64,000 nucleotides of DNA from Phellopilus nigrolimitatus. Taxonomy: Eukaryota; Basidiomycota; Agaricomycetes; Hymenochaetales; Hymenochaetaceae. How positions within the stretch are numbered: position 1 is the stretch's first letter; each line of letters opens with the position of its first letter. The notes below the pieces were generated by a model, which was not told where the DNA came from, did no database searches, and saw only the letters and a list, made by a program, of their open reading frames with translations. A program made the position numbers and the translations under genes. Where the stretch lies: assembly GCA_021029095.1 (NCBI GenBank), contig JAJOHG010000005.1:124001-188000 (forward strand). Reading direction: 5' to 3'. Below are positions 34,417 to 44,145 of this stretch, piece by piece.

Positions 34417-35496
34417 GGTGGTCGGAAGTAAAGGCTAATAGTTAAGCGATGGTGGCTGGCACCATGGCCGTCATCCATGGCTCTTATACACGTCTTCGCG
34501 ATGGCGTTGTAGACAGCGACGAGCACGACATCGTCTGAGTCATCGAGCGGTACCTCGGAATGCATCCTGCATTGCGCGCTGGCATTGCTCCTTTTGCTAT
34601 CGTGGTTTCCTAAAATGCTGCTAAAATGCTGCGTCTCCGGTTTGCAGCGCTCGTTTGCACAGGATTTTGCATAGTCCGTCTTGCAGAACTGCCTTACGAA
34701 AGCTAATTTGCACTGTAGTGGCGTGCAGACCTTTTGGCAAAGTGTTATTCTCTCCGGAGCTTATTCTGCAGAGTCAAGCTTATTTGCAGAGCTCACGTTA
34801 CGTCGATTCCTTGTAGGCTTCACTCGTGAGTTGGGGCATGAGACTCAAAGTAAGGCTTAGTAAGCTATGTTCGGAGATTCCCTACAGTGTAATCTTACAC
34901 CTAAATCATTGCTCTTTTCAACCGCCACATCTGATTCCCGGGAACGCGGATAATGCAAACTTATTTGTGGCCAACTGCAATAGAGCAGCTACCCTACATC
35001 GGAAAAAAGTACAACATTCCGTCCCATTGCATTGTAGTCAGGTTTGATACAATGAGGCGTCGAGACTAAACTCGGAATTGAATATTTACTACTCGTCAAC
35101 AACGAACTTTTGTTTAATCCAAGTTAGCTATTAGGAAGACAATCCGCGTTAGACTTAATATCGTAGTACTTCTCGGTGTATTCGAACCTCGGTCTAAGTT
35201 CGCGCCATTAACTTAGATAAGTATTTATTACAGTCGATTGCATAATTGATGAGACTCGCAAGGGAAAGAAAGACAAAGAAGCCAAGGATATCTTCATTTT
35301 GAGTGAGGACCATCGAGCGATTTCATAGCTAAGCTCTCAACTCGACCCTTATGAAAGGTGTTTTCGACTCTTTCGTTTCATTTCGCCAGTCTCATTATTT
35401 GTGCAACCGACGGTGTCTATGGACATTCTACCAGATACTTTATAAATTAGCCTACTTCTACACTGAACATTGTGCCTGTTTATCATCGTAACGGAG
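34417..35496. other. intergenic, no gene seen
   Basis: About 1.1 kb, AT-leaning, between the cystathionine gamma-lyase start and the F-box gene end. A short local duplication (TAAAATGCTGC twice) lies near 34610-34630. No coding or RNA feature is recognised. Confidence 0.5.
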
Positions 35497-36907
35497 TCAG
35501 ATAGGATCGTCATCCGAGTCAGATTCAGCCGACCGGTTCTCCAGACTCATCCCATTCTTCAAACATTTAACAATATCTGGATGCCCCATCAAACCGTCGT
35601 CACCGTTGGGGTCATGAGGAACGACGAGCGTTTCAAGCGACCTGTATGGCCTAGCTGATTTACCTTTGCACCGGGAAGACACCATTTTTCCAAGTGCTGC
35701 CAAAGTCCAGCTGAGTTTGTCGGGAGTTTCTAGCATCTTCAGAGAAGGGCAAAGAGGAGCGCGTGCTGGGCCCGATCCATTTCTAATTGATGAAGTAAGG
35801 CTCTCAGTATGTTATCGGTCATCGGAGCTAAGTTCAAATAGATGAGACGAGGACATCGGCGCAAGCATTTTAAGACATCCTCCTCGCTCATTGGTGTCCG
35901 CAACAATGTTAACATTTCAAGTGGGGAGTTTGAGCGATACAGGAGATTGGTTACGTGGGTCCAGGTTTGAGTTTGAGCAATCATGTCGACCATGTCCACT
36001 ACTAGACTCATCAGTGCAGGAAGCTCGAGCATCGCAAGGAATGGCCCCGGGTCTGAAGATTCCAAATTTCGTGAGTAACAGCAGTAGACTTCGAGTTCCT
36101 TGAGCTTTGTAAGACGGCGCACACGAGATACCAAGTCTCCTTCGAGTCTTTCTTCTCCAGAGGTGAGAATAACAGAGAGTGTCTCTAAATTGGGCGCGAG
36201 GTCAATCCACTGTAGAAGAGTTTTTGTAGATAAACAGATGGTTAGATCAAGAGTTCTGAGGCGTTCAAAGTGTGCATGTCCTCTTATTCGGATGCGTGGG
36301 TATAGGACAAGGGAAGTCCGCTGCTGTGCCAGAGAGCAAGATCATTGGTGCGAGTATTTACAGAGTCTAGAGATCTTTCAGGTACTTCAACAATGAAACG
36401 CCTGAGAAGTGGCACATTGTCCGGGAGAGCGACGGCATCCAACAGAGGCTGAACTGTGAAGAGGTCAAGTACATTAAGGTCTAGTGCATACCAACGATGC
36501 TGACAGCGTAGCAGTCTGTCTACAACAAGACGCATTTCCTTGCGGTAGTCACTGTATTCACCAGTTTTTGGTAATTTAGTATACGAGAGCCTTATTGAGA
36601 TAGGACGAGATCCAGATTGGGCTACCCATGAGTCGAGAAGGGGGAGGAGTTGTTTTGAATTAAGTGGGAGTGATCCCTTCAAGTCTTCGTCATTAAGGCT
36701 TATACCAGTCCATAGGCGAGGCGAGGCGAGAGCAATATTACGCCACTTGCGACAGACCTGGGTCAGAACCAGGGGCGCAGTCGTAGGAGATGGAGTCATG
36801 CAACCAAGATGATCAGAGTCCAGGCAAAAGATGAATAATTCAGCCATGATCTCATTTGGAAGAGCTCCTGAGGAGGTGCGAAGAGCTCCATTCATTCTGG
36901 TATCCAT
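35497..36907 (-). CDS. F-box / leucine-rich protein, structure uncertain
   Basis: The true ATG is at 36907 (MDTRMNGALRTSSG); the upstream in-frame codon is TTG. The F-box follows: LPNEIMAELFIFCLDSDHLG, then LTQVCRKWRNIALASPRLWT, the typical F-box form of Agaricomycetes. The rest is leucine-rich (HFERLRTLDLTICLSTKTL, LTKLKELEVYCC, VLKCLRRCPRLIYLNLAPM, SLKMLETPDKLSW). The frame change near 36330 can be explained by a small intron of 38-41 nt starting GTAAAT. A second change near 35760 has no clear splice solution, so the last part may be frameshifted or the gene may be decaying. F-box proteins pick targets for SCF ubiquitin ligases; such genes are numerous and fast-evolving in these fungi. Confidence 0.6.
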
Positions 36908-37446
36908 TGAAATGGCCAAAGAGCTGTAGTATGTAGCAAGAACGTAACTGGGTGGTAATGTTAGTAACCTGCAAGAACTTTATATTTAGATTACACAGCC
37001 GAAATGTGACATTCAATGGTATGCGTACCGAATCGCAAATTACAGGAGCAATTAGTGTGCGGTTGAGTGTCTAATATACTTCAAGGCAGCAAAGTTCCTC
37101 GGATGAAATGCCCGAGCTGCTAGGCATTTTCACGTTCGACTATACTCGTTACCGGCAATTTTGCGCTAGTGATTCTTAGCTTCATAAAAAAAATACAAAG
37201 TGAGAAAATCTTCTTACGGAAATTTGACGAGTGGCTTGAAGTGATTGATTACAAGTACGTGTGTGTTTAGTTTGGAAGAAGATAGCTCGAATGTGTCGGA
37301 CTCAGATCTCTGTTGGATATAAAAGTGACTTGAGGGTCGGATTTGAATATTTAAACTGGAAAGACTGAGCACGAGCCGCATGTATTTCAATAATGGAGTT
37401 TCAGATAGATTTAGCAGAAAATAGGTACATGGTGGGTAGAAAAATA
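36908..37446. other. intergenic, no gene seen
   Basis: AT-rich sequence between the F-box gene start and the composite element. The last ten bases (TAGAAAAATA) are nearly repeated just after the element at 43104-43113. Confidence 0.5.
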
Positions 37447-37619
37447 TGGCGTTCAAAGTGTACATTTAATAAATACCACACAAACTTACCATTTTCACAC
37501 ACTTTTTGCTTTTTCGCACACTTCGACTTTTCCGCAAACTTTCGACTTTTCCGCTCATTACAAGACTTTTCACACTTTCATTTTATTGCGCATTCATTTT
37601 TCATAAAGCACAAATATAC

Positions 37620-37643
37620 AAAAAAAAAAAAAAAAAAAAAAAA
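37620..37643 (+). repeat. 24-nt A homopolymer
   Basis: A run of 24 A residues lies about 170 bases inside the left end of the composite element, just before the HSP70-derived fragment (which reads on the other strand). It could be a low-complexity expansion or a trace of a polyadenylated copy. Confidence 0.8.
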
Positions 37644-37690
37644 CGCACAAACACAACATTGGTAGGTATACTATGTAATGGCCTATTATA

Positions 37691-39446
37691 TTAACCGTTG
37701 GGCTCCTTGTCGTGGAAGAAGTCTGAGATGAGTTTCATGGAGTTTGGAGACGGCTGCGCCGTGTCCAGGCCATGGTAGTCCAGCGGCGGAAGCATCACCG
37801 GCGCAGCTTGCACAGAGTACATCGATGCTGGCTGCGGGCCTGCCGACACCGTCGCCGCAACGAATGCCGGATCTGCCGCGACACCCATTGTACTGGTTAT
37901 TGGTCACGGCAGCGCAGGAGGTGATGCAGGTGGCGGGGGAAGTGGGGGCGTGTGCGTCGAAGACGAAAGAGATGGTGCGAAAAGTTGAGACGAAGCAGCA
38001 TTGGCAATACCCAGCAGTGGGTCAACGCACAATTGATCAACCTCCTCAACAGTGGGGTCGTCCTCCGACGCGCCTGGAATTCCACTGGCTCCCGAGAAGC
38101 CGCCTGGCACTGGGTCGCCAGAGAAGCCACCTGCATCCGGGAAGCCGCCCGCGCCAGGCGCTCCACCCGCACCTGCAGATTGGTAGAACTTCTGCATGAT
38201 CGGGCCCGCAATACCCTCGAGCTCCTTCTGTTTCCCCTCGTACTCATTTGATGCATCCTGCGAGTTGTCGAGCCACGGAATCGCCACACTCACTGCAATC
38301 TCGAGGCATGTCTCCTTCACCTTCTCATCCATGAATGAGTTGCGCAGGTTGTACGCATAGGACTCAGGCCATTATTGGCAGTGATGCGCGAAGCTGCTTC
38401 CTCATCCCCAGCTATAAGGAAAACATATGGATGATAGAAGTAAATCTTTGCTTACCTTTGAACTTCTCAGCATCGCTGACCATACACTCAATCTCCTCCT
38501 TCGTAAGACGACTCTTGTCGTTGTCGTTGACGATCGTGATGTGATTCGACTTTCCGGTCCTCTTGCCCGAGGCATACACGTTAAGGATACTTGAGGAAGG
38601 ATACCGTTGGCGTCAATGTCGAAGGTGACCTCAACCTGAGGAGCTCGACGCGCCGCCTGCGCGTGTGCTGCAGCACACGGCTTAGGCGAGATACCAGAAG
38701 GTTCAAACTTGCAGTGGAGGTTGTTGTCCTTCGTGCGCGCTCGCTCGCCCTTGAAGACCTGGATAAGGACACCGAGCTGGTTGTCGGCGTACGTCAAGAA
38801 GATTTCGAACTTTTCATCGGGACAATTGTACTGCGCTTGATGAGCACGCCCGGATGCAAACAAGCTGTTGCAGCACTGGTGGATTGTTAAGAGCCCGTCG
38901 CCCGCGCCGAAGCAGATGTCAACAAAATCCAAGGGGGTCACGACACCACCGGCCGTTTTGATACCGAGCAAGAGCGGTGCAACATCGAGGAGAAGGAGGT
39001 CCTGAGTCTTCTTGGAAGCGTCACCAGTGGGCATGGCAGCTTGTACGCCGACGCCGGCTTCCTCTTTACAGCGGAGGTGTTCTTCCTGCCAGAGCAAACA
39101 AGAGAAGGGTGAATTAAAAAAACAAAATGAGGGGAGGATGGATGGCAAGAACGCACCTGAAGCCATTCTTTAAGTGACGGCAAACACCCTTGAGGTGGTG
39201 CATGCAGCCCGAGCCTGTCGTCTTGCGGCACTCACTTCGCCTTCAGGCCCCACTCGAACGACCGGATCTTCGCAGACGAGTACCCGCACTACGTGCAGGC
39301 TGTCCAGGCAAGCAAGCAAGAACAAAAAGAGGCGGGATGCAGCACCGTACGCGACAGCCTCGTCGGGGTTGATGGACTTGTTGGGCTCCTTGCCGTTGAA
39401 GAAGTCTGAGACGAGCTTCACAATACGGAGGATACAGGTACGAGGC
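37691..39446 (-). pseudogene. broken HSP70 gene fragment
   Basis: Read from 39446 downwards, [16 protein letters not shown] then [13 protein letters not shown] is the conserved end of the HSP70 ATPase domain. [20 protein letters not shown] and [20 protein letters not shown], then [13 protein letters not shown], are its substrate-binding domain, and [16 protein letters not shown]...[16 protein letters not shown], a Gly/Pro-rich tail and DDPTVEEVD are its C-terminus with the EEVD motif of cytosolic HSP70. The pieces lie in different frames with foreign sequence between them, and a duplicated KLISDFFHDKEPN piece follows the end. The N-terminal 300 or so residues are missing. It is not functional and sits inside the composite element. 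Confidence 0.85.
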
Positions 39447-39973
39447 GTGGACAACGTGGAGGGAAAATGACAAATGACATCCAAATTGAGCACGCACGGC
39501 TCGGCAAGTTCCGGAAGTGTTTCCAAGCAACTTTTGAGCATTTTTGTTTCTCTTTTGTTTCTCATTCAACTACCTTGAAATTATCCATGTATTGGCTTTG
39601 CTTGCATCTATTGCCCCAGAATTTTATCCCTGCTTTGTCATCTTAAAATCTGTACTATAAAAGCCATAAGTAATCTAAATCAATATTTTAGTCTGTAACT
39701 TGAGAAAATACATGTATTTAGAATGGCCTTAAATCAAACCTGACAGCTTTAAAGGTTCAGATAATTAAAGTATAGCATGTCCCGGGCCTAGGAAAATAGG
39801 TATGCTTCAAAGTATTTTAGTTTAGAATGACCTTAAATGGAGTCTGACAGCTTCCAAACCTTAGGTAATTAATATGACACAGTATGCTTGCAATTTGGAC
39901 GGGTACCTCAACAAGTGTGTTTCTTTTTCTGTTTCCATTGTCGCCACACATGTTTATTTTAATTATACTCTAG

Positions 39974-40745
39974 GGTTGGAGACATTGCGGATACCCAAGG
40001 CTTTGCTACGGACTTCTCTGCCTTACGCGCCAGCATCGCCACGCTGCAGAATGCGAGTGTGGCGTTAGACAAGGAGAAGCCGGCGCAGAGAAGCGCCTGA
40101 GGGAACTCGTAAAGAAGTGGTGGAAGGTTCGCCACGGGCATAATAAGCATTGGTGGCACAAGATCCACATGCTCCTGAGAAAGATTGTGTCGTGGTTTGG
40201 CGTTGGCAAAAATGGTGAAGGTTGTCCTCACAAAGATCGGAATGAGAAAAAGGACCTCAAGCTCAGATGACCCGAGAAGATGGGTGCGAGTGGGCGATTG
40301 AGGCCGCCAGTCGGGCGCTTTCCAGCGTGTCTCAAGGAGCAGGAAGAGAAGGAATGCAGCTCCGAGAAGGATATTGACGAACATCATGGACATCACTGGC
40401 ACTCGAGGCCTAAGCTTGTTAAGAAGCTCATCGTTTCAGCGAAGCGCGTACAGGAGGCGAACAAGAAGCCCGTTGCGTTCGAGCGAGGCTTCATCAGCGA
40501 AGAGGGCGTCAAGGAGCGCGAGTGGTACAGACATCTGGGCGTCGCGCTGGAAAGTGGCTTGGTATGATTTGCTTGGATGAGCTCTATGGCTCACATATTG
40601 ACGTTGTTTTTTTTTTTTTTTTTTTTTTTTTTTTCAGGGCACGGAGCGACGACCTTCCCTGGCGTTACGAGGCATTGGTTTATGACAAGAATGCGACACT
40701 TGCACAGGCTGAGGCGAAGAGGCTGGAGAAACTTGTTATATGATA
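39974..40745 (+). pseudogene. glutamate carboxypeptidase II-like C-terminal fragment
   Basis: After an acceptor-like CTAG at about 39970 the text GDIADTQGFATDFSALRASI then TLQNASVALDKEK, LRELVKKWWKVRHG, PPVGRFPACLKEQEEKE and AFERGFISEEGVKEREWYRH then LGVA appears. After a T-rich intron, ALVYDKNATLAQAEAKRLEK follows. This is the dimerisation domain and end of fungal M28-type peptidases related to glutamate carboxypeptidase II/Vps70 (EREWYRHL...PG.W.GYGATT.PG). Small deletions in the GYGATTFPG part and several frame changes show decay. Only the last third of the parent gene is present, so it looks like a captured piece. Confidence 0.75.
40607..40634 (+). repeat. 28-nt T homopolymer in a captured intron
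   Basis: A run of 28 T residues is followed directly by CAG. It therefore occupies the polypyrimidine tract of the last intron of the peptidase fragment and has probably expanded there. Confidence 0.8.
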
Positions 40746-41223
40746 TGATCTAAATGTACTCTGCTCTTCAAACATTTCTTGCTTCGGTGAAAGCATGCTT
40801 CCGAGAGAAACTCAGTTTTGTCTGTATGATTCCGGGCAGGACCTATGATGCCATATTGTCAGCATTGTTGATTCGAAGAGGGGGGCTTCATTACGAGGGT
40901 ATGCGATTTAATGACGAGTGTACATGTACATATATATAACTATGTGAAAACTGTGATCCTGAGTGTGGCCGTTTGTGGCTATCTTACAGGACAAACTTAT
41001 TGACAGCCGTGATCGACTATCAGGACAATGATTGGCGCAGCACCTTCCCCGACTTCCCGGTCCTAGGCAGACCCTGCAGCGAGTGAATTTGTTTAACGAA
41101 AGTATGATTATAAGTATAACAGCTCTAATTTATTTCCTCCGACGGATTCAAGAAAATGACTATAGTATCATAAGTAAATATTACAGAAACGAAATACGTG
41201 GGTTCCTTTATGCATCATCGGCA
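40746..41223. other. interior of the composite element, nothing recognised
   Basis: A short readable stretch near 41010-41086 (DYQDNDWRSTFPDFPVLG) may be another gene scrap, but I cannot assign it. The rest is AT-rich. Confidence 0.35.
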
Positions 41224-42410
41224 TCAAGTTTCAGCTGAATCTATAACGGAGCTATCCATAATAGCGTCCGCCGGAATCACTAAGGTAATTGAAAGCCGTC
41301 TATTGTTTGGCACAGGACCAGTGTACATTGATATGCTCTCGTTGTCACCGTCACCATCACCACCATTATCTGGATGCCAGCAATTCTCGCCTTTGTGGCG
41401 CCTGTCTATCTTGTTGAATTCGGGTAGCCAGCCATTGGACCCCAGGAAATCCACATCTGGCTGCGAGAACGCGTCCTCTGTCAATGAAGTGACGTCGCCG
41501 AAAATGGGGTAATGCTCGACGAAGTGCTTCTTCCCTTGCATTTGTTTGACATCCTGAGTGACCTCATTATCGTACAAGTGGACGTCATTGTCATAGATTG
41601 CTGTGAGCGCGTCATCGCGGGCAGCGACCAAATGCGCCACCTTCTCTTTAGCCAAGCGCCAGTGGACATTGACAGAACACATCCTATCTGTCGGCACGAG
41701 GACCTTGAACACATCAGACAGTACGTTTTGTCGAGCAACCACGCAGGGGTAGGCACGATCTCCACGCCATCTGTCCCCGCACCGGAATTTGCGCTTGATT
41801 TGACAGGGAAAAGAGACGACCTGCGTGACGGGGCAATGCTGTCCAATACGGCGGGCCGGCGCATGAGCAGGAGCAAAAAGAGGTGTGTATGCGTGCCCGG
41901 CATGGACATCGAGGACGAGCGCAGGGCGCCAGGGGAAGTGCCACTCGTCCCGCGAGAGCGACAGGCTGTGCCAGTAGCTGTTGTCGGTCTCCGCACTCAA
42001 GTCGGCGGACCAGCCCTCGTAGTACTCGAGTGTCGGGTGTGCATTCAGCTTGACGAGCACATAGTCTCCCTTCTTTACTGGTGGCGGGCTGGCCGGTGGG
42101 GAGCTGGCGCCGGAAGAACGCAACACAGTGTCATAATGCGACCCGCTGGAGACTTGTTCGGCATTCTCGTCATCGGGATCGGGCTCAGGGTAGAAATACT
42201 CTAGGTGCTCGGGTGCAGAATGTTCATCAGTAACTGGTGCCGGACTGGACTCGCTGGAAAAGTATTCTGTTTCCTCGTCGTCGGACTCAAGGGGGCTGAG
42301 CTGCAGGTCTTCGGATGCGCAATTGCCACCAGTGGTCGGAGATAGTGCGCCTGTAGTTCTATCAGGTACCGGTTTGATTTCCTCGACAACTTCGCCTCCC
42401 TCTCTACGGA
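41224..42410 (-). CDS. unknown protein frame inside the composite element
   Basis: A 300-codon open frame (42126-41224) that stays open upstream to about 42400. The upstream part is acidic and Ser-rich (LSPLESDDEETEYFSSESSP, EYFYPEPDPDDENAEQ). The core is GDYVLVKLNAHPTLEYYEG, HFPWRPALVLDVHAGHAYTP and CSVNVHWRLAKEKVAHLVAA, and it ends in a polar region rich in Asp/Gly. The GDYVLVK-like start suggests a small beta-barrel (Tudor/BAH-like) reading domain, but this is a guess. Near 42400 the acidic reading continues only after a one-base shift, into the region behind the kinase fragment. No family is recognised. It is remarkable that it stays open amid pseudogenes. Confidence 0.45.
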
Positions 42411-42467
42411 ATCAAGAACAGTTTCGTCCTCTGCAGTTTCACTTTCTCTCTCTTCCGGAAGAGATAG

Positions 42468-42975
42468 TCAATCGTAATCGTAATCGAATTCAAATCCTTT
42501 ACGGTTGAGCAGGCTTCGGAAAAGGTCTTTCATGTATTCGTAATCTGGCTCTTGATCGTACTCGAGACCTTTTGTATAATCCAAGTATGTAGCGAACTCT
42601 TTCGGCAATCCCTCACAGAGTACACTAGATGACCACGTTTTCTTCTTCTCTTTGACACGATCTTCCCTGTGTTTTTCAGTGCCACCATGAAGACTCTGCC
42701 AGGGCAGTTTATCACGCAGGAAGTATATAAGTATGTATGCTGCGGACTCGAGAATCGAGATCATCTCTGTGTGATTGCGAGCGACCCAAGTGGGAATTCA
42801 GGCTCGCAAGTCCTTCGGAGTACGGGAGTGTCTCCGGATGTCTGTAACACCACGCGAGACCGAAGTCAATGATATGCAGCGCTCGCCGCATCACTATCAG
42901 GCTTTCCCAATAGAAAATTGTCAGGCTTGATGTCTTTGTGGATGATGCCCTTGCTGTGTCACAGTTTAAGTGACA
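42468..42975 (-). pseudogene. casein kinase I fragment
   Basis: Starting near 42970 the text reads [20 protein letters not shown], the CK1 catalytic loop with Asp in HKDIKPDN. After a one-base shift comes [12 protein letters not shown], the DFG motif, then [60 protein letters not shown] and EPDYEYMKDLFRSLL, all diagnostic of casein kinase I. The N-lobe is missing and at least one frameshift is present, so it cannot be an active kinase. It lies just inside the right end of the composite element. The acidic/unknown frame behind it on the same strand could be the C-terminal extension of the same captured gene. Confidence 0.82.
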
Positions 42976-43140
42976 TGATGTGCTAATTGTGACACAAGTA
43001 ACTAATCTGGAGCGTGAGAAATCTTATTTGAAAATTAGCCGACAAAGTGTGCGGAAAAATCCAAAGTGTGCGTTTTTTGATTAAATGTACACTTTGAACG
43101 CCATAGAAAAATGCCTCCCCTGTGGCGTGTCACTACATTA

Positions 43141-44004
43141 GGGGCGTTCAAAGTAGGAACGGAACGACGTTCCATTCCTGTCGGCTACCCAGAAAGGAAG
43201 GGATTATTCAGCATAGTGTTAGCGGCGTTACATCTTGCTTGTCATTCCAAATTTTCACTGATCTAGCCTCAACCACTCTTTGCTTCAGCGTTTGAAAATT
43301 CAAGACATTATCTGAGATGTACTATATATAATGAACTTCTAAGAGTTGAATAAAATGTATAGCACTGTCAAATCTAATGATGGTGGTTGAACCCTCCTCA
43401 GCAACCGGGTTTAATTTCCTAGCTCACTCTTTGACTACAATGCATTGACATGCTGGATGGACATGCTGGATGTATTTTGTGTATGTATCAAGTCTTTCTC
43501 TGACTGTTTTCTAAAGTTTTAGTATTTTTATTGTTTATGAAACCCCAAGGCTAGAACATGTATTTTAACTATTTGAGCACAACAAGACCATTGACCAGTC
43601 ATTTGTAGACATTAGAAGTACAGCATCTCAGAAGTAATAATTATGAGTATGGCAGGTGACAGGTGTTCGTCAAGAAAAAGTTGTGTTATGTGCAAAGGGA
43701 CAAAATATGTTTTGCAAAAGGTGTCGGTTTACAAATTGATGCGCATAAGGAAACATCCGGAACACCCCATTAGGACAAAAGCATCCTAATCTATGACAGA
43801 TGCTGAGATATATTTGTTGGGTTCTAGTGAACTTGGATGGTAAAGAGTATTGAGAAGATGCATATATGCGCCATTGTCGCCGCCATAGTGCAAGCGGCGG
43901 ATGTGTGACCATCTGTGACTCAGGGATATAAGCTGAAGTAACCATTTCCTTCTTTGGTAGCCGACAGGAACGGAACGTCGTTCCGTTCCTACTTTGAACG
44001 CCCC
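43141..44004. mobile_element. 864-bp TIR element next to cyclin C
   Basis: Left end GGGGCGTTCAAAGTAGGAAC and right end are inverted copies for about 50 bases with one mismatch, through GTCGGCTACC. TA flanks both sides (43139-43140 and 44005-44006). The repeat itself contains a near-palindrome (GGAACGGAACG / CGTTCCGTTCC). Its end shares GGCGTTCAAAGT with the 5.66-kb element 37 bases away. The interior has no recognisable gene. This is a non-autonomous DNA element inserted in the promoter region of cyclin C. Confidence 0.88.
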
Positions 44005-44145
44005 TATTTATCTTCGCGTGCCTCACGTGACTGCATTCGTTTCTCGTCAACTTGCAACTCATTCTTCAGACTCACATTCGGCTCTTACGGACCTGATGTG
44101 ATCAACAAGCCGCTCTCTTTGATTCTCAAAGGCGCAGGAACTCGC

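Larger units (their letters stand above)
37447..43103. mobile_element. 5.66-kb TIR element carrying host gene fragments (Pack-type)
   Basis: The ends are exact inverted copies for 24 bases: TGGCGTTCAAAGTGTACA... at 37447-37470 and its reverse complement at 43080-43103. The subterminal zones resemble each other too (runs such as TTTTTCGCACACTTCGAC). Outside the ends lie TAGAAAAATA (37437-37446) and TAGAAAAATG (43104-43113). This could be a 10-bp target duplication with one mismatch (Mutator-like size) or a TA duplication in an A-rich target. Inside are broken HSP70, glutamate carboxypeptidase II and casein kinase I pieces on both strands plus an unknown frame. No transposase is seen. The combination suggests a non-autonomous gene-capturing element. 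Confidence 0.7.

Noticed and set aside
36257..36276. A copy of the composite-element end (GGCGTTCAAAGTGTGCAT) inside the F-box gene
   Set aside because: It encodes a natural leucine-rich stretch (HAHFERLRTL) on the minus strand and has no partner end or target duplication; coincidence is the simpler reading.
37437..43113. Firm assignment of the composite element to the Mutator superfamily
   Set aside because: The flanks fit a 10-bp duplication with one mismatch, but they also fit a TA duplication in an A-rich target, as seen for the neighbouring element. Without an empty site or a transposase the superfamily stays open.
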